DNA of 5,718 nucleotides from Saprospiraceae bacterium (lineage in GTDB: Bacteria; Bacteroidota; Bacteroidia; Chitinophagales; Saprospiraceae): NCBI GenBank assembly GCA_947441325.1, contig CANETR010000166.1:1-5718 (forward strand). Direction: 5' to 3'. This document shows positions 1-5,718 of this stretch, piece after piece. The notes under the pieces are model-generated. The model did no database searches. It was not told the DNA's origin and saw only the letters and a program-made list of their open reading frames with translations. Position numbers and translations under genes: made by a program. The number at the start of each line of letters is the position of its first letter. Positions within the stretch are counted from its first letter, which is position 1.

Positions 1-1
1 A

Positions 2-79
2 GGAAATATCGAAGTCTATGCCGAAAACAGTTGTGGGGCAGGCTTAGTATCTAGTATGCTCATCAATGTAAAAGATTAA
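2..79 (+). CDS. C-terminal end of a PKD/Ig-like repeat surface or secreted protein (5' truncated by window edge)
   Basis: Frame 2 is open from the left edge to a TAA at 77-79 and gives 25 codons, containing NIEVYAENSCGAGL and ending in INVKD. The pattern hydrophobic-x-V-x-A-x-N-S-CG-x-G followed by a final strand of the LxINV type is what I know from the last two strands of PKD/Ig-like repeats. These are found in large Bacteroidota cell-surface and secreted proteins, where they act as spacer or adhesion modules. The protein stops right after the repeat, so no type IX secretion C-terminal sorting domain follows it. Either the protein is exported another way or anchored at its N-terminus. With only 25 codons, the total length, the upstream domains and the function cannot be judged. 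Other frames in this stretch close quickly. The assignment to the repeat family is inferred from the motif alone. Confidence 0.6.
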   Translation, partial: GNIEVYAENSCGAGLVSSMLINVKD

Positions 80-111
80 TTGAGCCTAAGGATTATTAAA
101 ACAAGAGATTG

Positions 112-127
112 ATAAATAATTATTTAT
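112..127. repeat. 16-bp perfect AT-only palindrome
   Basis: The sequence ATAAATAATTATTTAT reads the same on both strands. It lies 33 bp past the stop codon of the upstream gene. As RNA it would form only a weak A-U stem with a small loop, so it is unlikely to terminate transcription by itself. In such AT-rich DNA a palindrome of this length may be chance, and no function is claimed. Confidence 0.5.
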
Positions 128-193
128 AACAAAAGTAAACAATCACAAGTAGATAAAATATAGTTTTTTGAGTTAATTTGTTAGGAATGGAAT

Positions 194-224
194 AGCTGCC
201 CGCAAGGGTGGCTTTTCTGTTTTT
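194..224 (+). terminator. Intrinsic terminator for the PKD-protein gene
   Basis: On the plus strand AGCTGCCC (194-201) pairs with GGGTGGCT (206-213). This makes an 8-bp stem, two of the pairs being G-U wobbles, closed by a GCAA tetraloop of the stable GNRA class. It is followed by a T-rich tail, TTTTCTGTTTTT. On the minus strand the two wobble pairs become C-A mismatches and there is no T tract, so the hairpin works best for plus-strand transcripts, here the gene ending at 79. The hairpin starts about 115 nt after that stop codon, giving a rather long 3' UTR. Confidence 0.6.
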
Positions 225-239
225 AAAGCGCTGTCAATA

Positions 240-1736
240 CTAATTAGAATCCATAGTAAATAGCTTTCTTAAATCGAGAATTCCAGACTGATGGTATTTG
301 AAAAATAGGCTTTGCAGATTTATAAATGTTTTTCCTTCGGGCAAGGGACTGCAAAGCGTTGGGCAAATGACATTTTCAGAATTCAGATAATTCATAACTG
401 TTTTTTCAGTCAGATGACCGTTTCGATCTATTTTTACTGCCTTTGCGAGTCCTGTCTCGGCGTAAATTCCCTGATTAAAAAGTAGATAAATATCCTCATT
501 ATCAATTTGTAGATAATGATCCAAAAAAACTTTCATCGACTGCGGGAAAATATTGTATTTGAAAATATGCTTCGACCAAAGCAAATTACCTAAGCTATCA
601 AATCGCAATAAAAGAATGTCATGACTTTTGTAGTTAGCAACAGCGTATGGTCTGCGCTCAGCACTTACAATCAAATCGCCATTTTTGCTTATTTTAAAAT
701 AGGAAATTTCAAAATTTCTAAGCTCATCAGATGACTTAAGCTTCTTTTTATTAATCAGCGATTTTGTTATTTCAGAATCGAAAGAACTGATTTTTTTACT
801 GAGAATTTTGTTGCGAGCAGCATTGATTTTAATGTAAAAATAGCCTGCCTGCTGATGGTATTTTCTGTTGGAGTAAAATCCAAACCAAATAATATTGCCT
901 TCTGCATCGTACATGAAATCCAATTCATTAAAAAATAGATTACCCAAATTTGGAGTGAGCCTTGAAAAATCAGCTGCTTTTTCGCCCACAAAAAACAGGG
1001 TAGGGTCAGCAGTTACTTCTTTTAGACTGTAGGATCGATGGTTTCGGAAATAATCTGTCAAAATTGCAGCTTCCCCATTGTTGCTTACCCTCAATTTTTT
1101 AATTGACATTACTCTTTTACCGCTGCTGTTGGGTGCCAAATACACTTTTCTCGACCAAAGCAATTTAAATTGGTTGTCATAAACCCGCAACATAATCTCG
1201 TTTGTAAGCCCCTTCACCTCTTCAATATCGCCCTCTTCCTCCCAGTCATAAACCAGTAGTTTGCTGCGATCGGGCGATAACACAAAATTGCCGCGGTAAA
1301 AAGCCGATTTCAGTGTAAATGGCTCAACGAGCGCAAAGGAATCAGTGCCAACGCAAAAAGAATCCCTGTTCATGGGCATTGCCCAAAGGCTCACATCCTC
1401 GTACTGTTGAAGCTGTGCATTCAATCGGTACTTTGAGAAAATCATATAAAGCCGACCTTCTAAGTTCAAGACGCCACCATAATTTCTACGATCTTTTGTA
1501 CTCACAAAATTGTTGAGCAAGTTCAGATTCCGGTCATAAATTTCAGTCTCAGCATATCTAAATTCCTTGTCGCTGCGCATCAGGGCGTACTGGCTACTGT
1601 CAGCGTCTATCAGCGCATAAGTTCTGTCTGTATTTTTAGTTTCTAAAGATGGGCCGAGTTTCAAATAATGCTGAGCCCTGACATTGGAGAAAATGCAGAA
1701 AAAAATTGTGATGTAAAGAACCTGATTAGGGAACAT
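240..1736 (-). CDS. Exported hypothetical protein with propeller-like beta repeats
   Basis: I do not recognise a named family. The predicted 498-residue protein starts with a clear signal peptide: hydrophobic core [12 protein letters not shown], likely cleavage after VRA at residue 21. The mature part repeats a pattern of hydrophobic strand, acidic/Asn-Gly turn, strand: [15 protein letters not shown] (151-165), [15 protein letters not shown] (215-229), [17 protein letters not shown] (273-289), [15 protein letters not shown] (346-360). Two strands have the form [15 protein letters not shown] (183-197) and [15 protein letters not shown] (376-390). This suggests a beta-propeller or a similar repeated sheet fold located in the periplasm or at the cell surface. 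From memory, conserved Bacteroidota proteins of unknown function share this GFYS...FDxxGNLLW style. No catalytic motif, lipobox or sorting domain is visible. Start choice: the frame is open further upstream to a TTG at 1775, but the ATG at 1736 lies directly before the signal peptide and has an A/T-rich leader typical of these bacteria, so it is preferred. The gene is convergent with the PKD gene and divergent from the permease, so it is probably monocistronic. Confidence 0.75.
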   Translation of the reverse strand: MFPNQVLYITIFFCIFSNVRAQHYLKLGPSLETKNTDRTYALIDADSSQYALMRSDKEFRYAETEIYDRNLNLLNNFVSTKDRRNYGGVLNLEGRLYMIFSKYRLNAQLQQYEDVSLWAMPMNRDSFCVGTDSFALVEPFTLKSAFYRGNFVLSPDRSKLLVYDWEEEGDIEEVKGLTNEIMLRVYDNQFKLLWSRKVYLAPNSSGKRVMSIKKLRVSNNGEAAILTDYFRNHRSYSLKEVTADPTLFFVGEKAADFSRLTPNLGNLFFNELDFMYDAEGNIIWFGFYSNRKYHQQAGYFYIKINAARNKILSKKISSFDSEITKSLINKKKLKSSDELRNFEISYFKISKNGDLIVSAERRPYAVANYKSHDILLLRFDSLGNLLWSKHIFKYNIFPQSMKVFLDHYLQIDNEDIYLLFNQGIYAETGLAKAVKIDRNGHLTEKTVMNYLNSENVICPTLCSPLPEGKTFINLQSLFFKYHQSGILDLRKLFTMDSN

Positions 1737-1772
1737 TAGATTATTTATTTGAAAATATTGCTTTCCACAAAA

Positions 1773-1780
1773 CAAAAATA
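1773..1780 (-). promoter_or_regulatory. Possible -7 promoter element (TATTTTTG) for the propeller-like gene
   Basis: Read on the minus strand, 1780 to 1773 is TATTTTTG, a full match to the Bacteroidota -7 consensus TAnnTTTG. It ends 36 nt upstream of the preferred ATG at 1736, a reasonable 5' UTR length. I see no TTG/TTTG -33 element at the expected distance upstream (around 1797-1810), and such an AT-rich 8-mer can occur by chance. If the element is real, transcription would begin between the TTG at 1775 and the ATG, which also favours the ATG as start. Confidence 0.3.
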
Positions 1781-1855
1781 GGCCGTAATTATGAGCAGTT
1801 TATCGAAAAAGATTGCGAGCTGTTAAAAAAAATCATAGATTCGAACTCAAATTCG

Positions 1856-3130
1856 ATGTTGGAATTTCCAAAAATACAAAATTCTGTAATGAAAACTGTC
1901 GAAAGCGTATTTTTTGCATTAGGTTCTATCAGAGCCAACCTGATGAGGACGGTGCTAACCTTTCTCATAATAGCCTTTGGCATCATGGCATTGGTGGGCA
2001 TTCTCACCTCAATCGACAGTATAAAAGCATCGCTTTCAGACAATTTTGCCAGTATGGGAGCCAATACTTTCAACATAATCCGTTCAGGAACAGGTGTGCA
2101 GGGCGGTAGGAGAGGAGAACGCTCTAATGTTGGAAAATCTATCACCTTTCACGAGGCAACTTCTTTTAAAGAACGATATAATTTCCCTTCCCTGGTTTCG
2201 GTTTCTGCCTTGGGATCAATGTCGGCAGTTGTTAAATTGGGAGAACTTGAAACAAATCCCAACTCAGCAATTTACGGAATCGATGAAACTTATTTCAATG
2301 TTGCGGGCTATAAAATTAGCGCAGGGCGCAACGTTACTGCCGCCGAGGCAATTGAGGGCAGAAATGTTGCCGTACTAGGCACTGCTATCATCGATAAAAT
2401 ATATCCCAACAAACCAAGGGCTTCTATCATCGGCAAAGTAATCAACATTCGAAACATAAGCTTTACCGTCATTGGTGTACTCGAGGCCAAAGGAGCAAGT
2501 ATGACCTTTTCGGGCGACCGTATGGTCTTTATTCCTTTGCAAACATTGCGCAAATATCTGGGTTCGCAGACTAATTCCTACAACCTGTCGGTTTCGGTAA
2601 ACGATGCCACAATGATGGATTATGCCATTGCAGAGGCCGAGGGTCTTATGCGCAGCATCAGAGGGGTGCAATTGGGAAAAGAGCCCGATTTTGTCTTGGA
2701 AAAAAGCGACAACCTCATTGAGATTCTCGATGAAAACACAGGTACCATTCAAATGTCGGCCATTTTTATTGGTCTGATTACCCTTTTGGGAGCGGCAATC
2801 GGCCTTATGAATATCATGTTGGTCTCCGTTACTGAACGCACCAGAGAGATAGGTATAAGCAAATCATTGGGAGCAACCCGCAAAAATATCCTCTCTCAGT
2901 TTTTGGTCGAAGCAGTGGTCATCTGCCAAATTGGCGGTCTTTTGGGGGTTATTTTGGGCATTCTCGTTGGCAATATTGTAACCCTGGCAATGGGCGGAAC
3001 CTTTATCATTCCATGGCTTTGGATATTTCTTGGGCTTGGATTGTGTTTTATTGTGGGACTTATCTCTGGAATTTATCCCGCTATGAAAGCCGCTGCACTC
3101 GATCCTATCGAGGCTTTGAGGCATGAGTAA
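1856..3130 (+). CDS. ABC transporter permease, MacB/FtsX type
   Basis: This 424-residue inner-membrane protein has the MacB-like plan: a short cytoplasmic N-terminus, a first membrane helix at about 33-54 ([20 protein letters not shown]), a periplasmic domain of about 245 residues (MacB_PCD type), then three helices at about 301-323, 351-378 and 384-406 forming the FtsX domain. Family signatures include [18 protein letters not shown] (325-342), where the common EIGIRKALGA has a Ser-Lys variant, and [16 protein letters not shown] (407-422). Such permeases do not form a channel through the lipid. With an ATPase they move periplasmic parts mechanically to export or extract substrates across the envelope; the substrate here is unknown. 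No ATP-binding subunit or membrane-fusion partner is visible within the window, so it must be supplied from elsewhere. The gene is flanked by a divergent and a convergent neighbour and appears to be transcribed alone. The ATG at 1889 ([13 protein letters not shown]), with an A-rich leader, is a serious alternative start and would give 413 residues. The frame is also open upstream of 1856, but without an ATG. Confidence 0.9.
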   Translation: MLEFPKIQNSVMKTVESVFFALGSIRANLMRTVLTFLIIAFGIMALVGILTSIDSIKASLSDNFASMGANTFNIIRSGTGVQGGRRGERSNVGKSITFHEATSFKERYNFPSLVSVSALGSMSAVVKLGELETNPNSAIYGIDETYFNVAGYKISAGRNVTAAEAIEGRNVAVLGTAIIDKIYPNKPRASIIGKVINIRNISFTVIGVLEAKGASMTFSGDRMVFIPLQTLRKYLGSQTNSYNLSVSVNDATMMDYAIAEAEGLMRSIRGVQLGKEPDFVLEKSDNLIEILDENTGTIQMSAIFIGLITLLGAAIGLMNIMLVSVTERTREIGISKSLGATRKNILSQFLVEAVVICQIGGLLGVILGILVGNIVTLAMGGTFIIPWLWIFLGLGLCFIVGLISGIYPAMKAAALDPIEALRHE

Positions 3131-3234
3131 AAAAACAAAATACTTTCTTTAAGGCAGGTTTTAAACAATATTTTGAGATAAATCCTCAAATTAGCCCTCC
3201 CGATAGTTATCGGGATCACATTTTCAAATTACCC
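3131..3234. other. Convergent intergenic gap
   Basis: These 104 bp separate the stop codons of the permease and the peptidase. Besides the strong palindrome at 3198-3215, there is a weak hairpin, TTTGAG (3172-3177) with CTCAAA (3185-3190) and a 7-nt loop, which has no T tract after it. No small ORF of note is present. Confidence 0.5.
3198..3215. terminator. CCCGATA-TATCGGG hairpin, probable bidirectional terminator or intergenic repeat
   Basis: TCCCGATA (3198-3205) pairs perfectly with TATCGGGA (3208-3215) around a 2-nt centre; in RNA the innermost pair would open to a 4-nt loop. The stem is GC-rich at its base and sits between two converging genes, about 67 nt past the permease stop and 20 nt past the peptidase stop, where a shared terminator is expected. 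The plus-strand side is followed by ATCACATTTT, only a weak T tract. The minus-strand side has none, so termination strength is uncertain. From memory, near-identical CCCGATA...TATCGGG palindromes recur between genes in Bacteroidota genomes; I could not check this here. Confidence 0.5.
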
Positions 3235-4971
3235 CTATGGTACCCTTCCCACCGGATATCTATTATGCGTATTCTCATAATAGGGCGACATTTTATAAAT
3301 AAAATACAACTGTCCCCAATGGTCCTTTGCAAATTCAGGGTCTTCCTGTTTTTTTCGTTCGAATGCTTCCTTGATAAAACTGTTGTTTTTCAGCAGATCT
3401 AATGCCATAGGCTCGAAGGAAAAAGGCGAAAACCACTCTTTTTGTTGTAATATGCCATCGAAAAAATTCCAGGCAAAATAGGAGTCTGTTCCCTGCGGTT
3501 CCAGCGTTTCGACCAGATATCTGTTTGCAATCTGATTGGTTTCGGCAATATAGTCGCCTTTGTGAAATTTTACCGGCATATAAGTTTTGCGTACCGACAC
3601 ATTGTAGTGCTGATAATGCCCTTCGTAAGGTGTTTTTACGGTTTCGTAATTTTCGATGTAATACATTTCCACAGAAATCATGGTATCTCTTTCAAGGCGC
3701 GAAAGTACTACATTGTTCATCTTCAATCTTTTAATCACCTCCTGCCATGATTGAGGAATGATATAAGCGGAAGGTTTTTGAACCGTGATCGATGGAATAA
3801 ATCTTTTGTAATAGGGAATTGTCTTTGTATAGGGCTTTTCCTGATTGTAAGTAAGTTGTTTGGCACCTATTCCGAACTCACTATCGCGATATTCGGTTTC
3901 GTAGCCTTTGAATTCGATACTGTCAAGATTGGCCGTGTCGAGCTGCCAGGCAATTTCAAAAACCTGCTTACTGCTTATGTCGTCTAAAGCCTTTTTGCGC
4001 GCTGTTTTAATGGCACTTTTCTCTGAGGACATCAGTTCCAGACTGCTTAACAAAAATGCATAGGTAGCTTCCACTCTTTTTGGAAAAGCTTTGTATTTGA
4101 GCGTTTCGGTCACAAAGCCCAAGGAGCCAAACAGGGTACTATAACCAGTTGAATAACGGGGCGTTTCCATAAAATCGACAATCCCACTTTCGGGGCTGTT
4201 GCCACGGAAATTGACATAGGGAATCATTTCAAAATTCCGTTTTTTCATATCCTCATAAAGCTTGGGCAGATAGGATTTGCGCTGATAATCGGCCAGATAA
4301 CGATTTTGTTTATCTAGCTGAGATGTAATAAGGGTCATCACATACTGAAAATCAGATCCGTTGGTATCATGTGTATCGATAAAAACATCAGGTAGCCAAC
4401 CTTGAAAAGCAGCAACAAAAGCCTCGGTATTTCTGGTATCGGTTTTGATGAAATCGCGGTTGAGGTCTCGGTTTTGTGCATTGCCTCTGAAACCGTATTC
4501 CTCCGGGCCGTTTTGGTTGGTTCTGCTACAGCAGCTGCGATTGAGACCACCATCAACATTGTAAAAAGGGATGATGCAGATAACAACATCATCGAGCAGC
4601 TTTTTATATTTCTGCTGACTAAGCACATCTTCAGCAAATTTTACCGAAGCATCTACGCCAGGGGGCTCACCAGCATGAATGCCATTGTTAACAAAAAGTA
4701 CAAGTTTGCCTTTTTTTCTGGCTGCATCGGCATTGAAATTGCCATCTTCCGAAATGACAAAGAGATGAATTGGTCTTCCTATGTCCGAAATGCCAATTTC
4801 CTGCAAAGCACAGAGTTTAGGATGTTTCTTTTGTAGTAGACGATAAGCCTCTGTTACTTCATCAACAGTAAAACTGCGGTTTTGAGGGTATTTATGGTCA
4901 ATGACCTGACTGTTTACAACAGCTGCTGCAAATATTAAAGTAAATAAAAAAATGCAGGTAATAAGTTTCAT
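3235..4971 (-). CDS. Secreted M14-family zinc carboxypeptidase
   Basis: The protein has 578 residues. An N-terminal signal peptide (MKLITCIFLFTLIFAAAVVNSQ, cut near residue 21) sends it across the inner membrane. The M14 catalytic domain covers roughly 30-315. The zinc-binding HxxE is in NNGIHAGEPPG (His99, Glu102). The substrate-binding Asn-Arg lies in NRDLNRDF (Asn171-Arg172). The third zinc ligand is His201 in DVFIDTHDTNG. The catalytic glutamate is Glu289 in GFVTETLKYK. All key residues are therefore present and the enzyme should be active, removing C-terminal residues from peptides in the periplasm or outside the cell. The remaining 260 or so residues include SYFAWNFFDGILQQKEWFS (497-515) and a tyrosine-rich end, which I recall as conserved in Bacteroidota M14 proteins of this length, so this appears full length. 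No type IX sorting domain is present. The start ATG has no Shine-Dalgarno sequence but fits the signal peptide. The gene lies 107 bp downstream of the sucB-like gene on the same strand, with a terminator between, so it is probably expressed separately. Substrate preference cannot be deduced. Confidence 0.92.
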   Translation of the reverse strand: MKLITCIFLFTLIFAAAVVNSQVIDHKYPQNRSFTVDEVTEAYRLLQKKHPKLCALQEIGISDIGRPIHLFVISEDGNFNADAARKKGKLVLFVNNGIHAGEPPGVDASVKFAEDVLSQQKYKKLLDDVVICIIPFYNVDGGLNRSCCSRTNQNGPEEYGFRGNAQNRDLNRDFIKTDTRNTEAFVAAFQGWLPDVFIDTHDTNGSDFQYVMTLITSQLDKQNRYLADYQRKSYLPKLYEDMKKRNFEMIPYVNFRGNSPESGIVDFMETPRYSTGYSTLFGSLGFVTETLKYKAFPKRVEATYAFLLSSLELMSSEKSAIKTARKKALDDISSKQVFEIAWQLDTANLDSIEFKGYETEYRDSEFGIGAKQLTYNQEKPYTKTIPYYKRFIPSITVQKPSAYIIPQSWQEVIKRLKMNNVVLSRLERDTMISVEMYYIENYETVKTPYEGHYQHYNVSVRKTYMPVKFHKGDYIAETNQIANRYLVETLEPQGTDSYFAWNFFDGILQQKEWFSPFSFEPMALDLLKNNSFIKEAFERKKQEDPEFAKDHWGQLYFIYKMSPYYENTHNRYPVGRVP

Positions 4972-4995
4972 GAGCGGCGGTTTTAAAAGCTAAAG

Positions 4996-5039
4996 ATAAG
5001 TAAAAAGGCCGGAAAATAAATTCCAGCCTTATTACTTAT
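4996..5039 (-). terminator. Strong intrinsic terminator of the sucB-like gene, within a 44-nt inverted repeat
   Basis: Read on the minus strand, AAGGCTGGAA (5030-5021) pairs with TTCCGGCCTT (5014-5005). This is a 10-bp stem with one G-U wobble and a 6-nt loop, followed by a run of T residues (5006-5002). The wobble becomes a C-A mismatch on the plus strand, so it is oriented for minus-strand transcripts. The dyad continues outwards after one mismatch: ATAAGTAA (4996-5003) pairs with TTACTTAT (5032-5039), adding 8 bp. The hairpin begins about 39 nt after the stop codon at 5079 and ends only 24 nt before the ATG of the peptidase gene. Confidence 0.8.
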
Positions 5040-5078
5040 TTGAACCTACAGTCAAGATTCATTATTGGGATATATTTC

Positions 5079-5717
5079 TTATATATCCATCAGTAATTTT
5101 GTCGGATCCTCCAAAAGTTGTTTAACCCTTACAAGGAAACTTACCGAAGAACTGCCATCAATCACGCGGTGGTCATAAGATAGCGCCACATACATCATAG
5201 GGCGAATAACAACCTGACCGTCAATAGCTATCGGTCTTTCTATGATGGCATGCATACCCAAAATTGCCGATTGAGGCGGATTGATAATTGGAGTACTCAT
5301 CATTGAACCAAAAACGCCACCATTAGTGATGGTAAATGTTCCTCCGCTCATTTCTTCTAGCGTGAGCGAGCCATTACGAGCCTTGTCAGCCAAACCTTTC
5401 AGCTTGAGTTCTATTTCTGCAAAGTTGAGCGATTCAACATTTTGTATTGGTGGTACAACCAATCCGGTTGGAGTTGAAATAGCAAAAGAGATATCTGCAT
5501 AATCATAGTAAATGATGCTTTTTTCGTCTTCTGTCAATTGAGCATTTACCTCCGGCATTTCCAAAAGCACCTTGGCGCATGCCTTGGCAAACAGGGACAT
5601 GAAACCAAGTTTCACATTGTATTTTTTAACAAAATCGTCTTGGTATTTCTTACGCAAATCCATCAATGCCGACATGTCAATCTCATTGAAAGTAGTCAGC
5701 ATAGCTGTATCATTCTT
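5079..5717 (-). CDS. sucB: 2-oxoglutarate dehydrogenase E2 (dihydrolipoamide succinyltransferase), C-terminal catalytic part, 5' truncated
   Basis: E2 transfers the succinyl group from the lipoyl arm to CoA in the 2-oxoglutarate dehydrogenase complex of the TCA cycle, in the cytoplasm. The visible 212 codons are in frame to the window edge and cover nearly the whole acyltransferase domain, starting [15 protein letters not shown]. The lipoyl and E1/E3-binding domains lie beyond the right edge. Family landmarks, counted from the Met at 5702: [12 protein letters not shown] (78-89), [14 protein letters not shown] (120-133), [13 protein letters not shown] (141-153), the active-site YDHRVIDG (176-183, catalytic His178) and the end [12 protein letters not shown]. 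That end resembles the SucB terminus (EDPTRLLLDV in E. coli as I recall) more than pyruvate or branched-chain E2s, hence the symbol. After IDG the sequence is SSSVSF, where SucB commonly has RESVSF; this is a modest variant outside the catalytic core. The gene ends at a TAA (5081-5079) followed by a strong terminator, so it is the last gene of its transcript. The E1 gene (sucA) would be expected just upstream, outside the window. Confidence 0.92.
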   Translation of the reverse strand, partial: KNDTAMLTTFNEIDMSALMDLRKKYQDDFVKKYNVKLGFMSLFAKACAKVLLEMPEVNAQLTEDEKSIIYYDYADISFAISTPTGLVVPPIQNVESLNFAEIELKLKGLADKARNGSLTLEEMSGGTFTITNGGVFGSMMSTPIINPPQSAILGMHAIIERPIAIDGQVVIRPMMYVALSYDHRVIDGSSSVSFLVRVKQLLEDPTKLLMDI

Positions 5718-5718
5718 G

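Larger units (their letters stand above)
80..239. other. Non-coding convergent gap between the PKD-protein gene and the propeller-like gene
   Basis: This 160-bp stretch lies between two convergent stop codons. It is very AT-rich and has no ORF worth calling. It contains a 16-bp AT-only palindrome at 112-127 and a hairpin followed by T residues at 194-224, both listed separately. I see no tRNA, no small protein gene and no good promoter of the Bacteroidota type (TAnnTTTG). Near-matches around 160-185 have the wrong spacing between TA and TTTG. Confidence 0.6.

Noticed and set aside
1319..1516. Plus-strand open frame of 65 codons inside the propeller-like gene
   Set aside because: It lies entirely antisense to a well-supported exported protein gene, and its translation shows no domain-like pattern.
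1786..1793. TAATTATG as a plus-strand -7 element for the permease
   Set aside because: It differs from TAnnTTTG at one fixed base, and the nearest TTG upstream is about 25 bp away, longer than the usual spacing. It is too weak to list as a promoter.
1791..1826. Short upstream reading frame ([11 protein letters not shown], then stop) just before an A8 run ahead of the permease
   Set aside because: It is considered as a possible leader peptide or frameshift site. The stop lies before the A run, there is no ribosome binding site, and no hairpin follows, so it is most likely chance.
1789..2145. Minus-strand open frame of 118 codons opposite the start of the permease
   Set aside because: It is antisense to the first membrane helix and periplasmic domain of the permease, which has clear family signatures. 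It shows no independent signal.
4402..4836. Plus-strand open frame of 144 codons opposite the peptidase gene
   Set aside because: It is antisense to the catalytic core of the M14 peptidase, whose zinc ligands fix the true frame. The opposite-strand frame is a by-product of codon use.
1..5718. Search for CRISPR arrays, tRNA genes, insertion sequences, attachment sites or defence genes
   Set aside because: No regular repeat-spacer pattern, cloverleaf-like sequence, transposase, integrase or terminal inverted repeat was seen by eye. The coding content is housekeeping or envelope related.

Overview
This window looks like ordinary chromosomal DNA from a member of the Bacteroidota. The evidence is an AT-rich base composition, secreted proteins of Bacteroidota type (a PKD/Ig-like repeat tail, a lineage-typical M14 peptidase, a propeller-like hypothetical), a SucB-type E2 of the same flavour, and gene starts with A/T-rich leaders and no clear Shine-Dalgarno sequence. 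I cannot name a genus.

Layout, left to right. (1) Bases 2-79 hold the last 25 codons of a plus-strand surface or secreted protein ending in a PKD/Ig-like repeat. A non-coding gap of about 160 bp follows, with an AT-only palindrome and a GNRA-loop intrinsic terminator. (2) A minus-strand gene of about 498 codons (240-1736) encodes an exported protein of unknown function with propeller-like strand repeats. (3) Divergent from it, a plus-strand gene (1856-3130) encodes a full-length MacB/FtsX-type ABC transporter permease. (4) A convergent gap (3131-3234) contains a near-perfect CCCGATA/TATCGGG hairpin. (5) A minus-strand gene (3235-4971) encodes a secreted M14 zinc carboxypeptidase with its zinc ligands and catalytic glutamate visible. 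(6) A 107-bp gap carries a long hairpin terminator. (7) The minus-strand 3' part of a 2-oxoglutarate dehydrogenase E2 gene (sucB-like) runs off the right edge.

The genes do not form an obvious common pathway. Each complete gene appears to be its own transcription unit: the gene pairs are convergent, divergent, or separated by a terminator. Three of the five gene products carry a signal peptide or are likely secreted, one is an inner-membrane permease, and one is a cytoplasmic TCA-cycle enzyme. I found no mobile element, CRISPR array, tRNA, rRNA or defence gene, and no convincing undescribed system. The points worth a second look are small: the uncharacterised propeller-like protein, a permease with no visible ATPase partner, the compact terminator/promoter arrangement upstream of the peptidase, and the intergenic palindromes.
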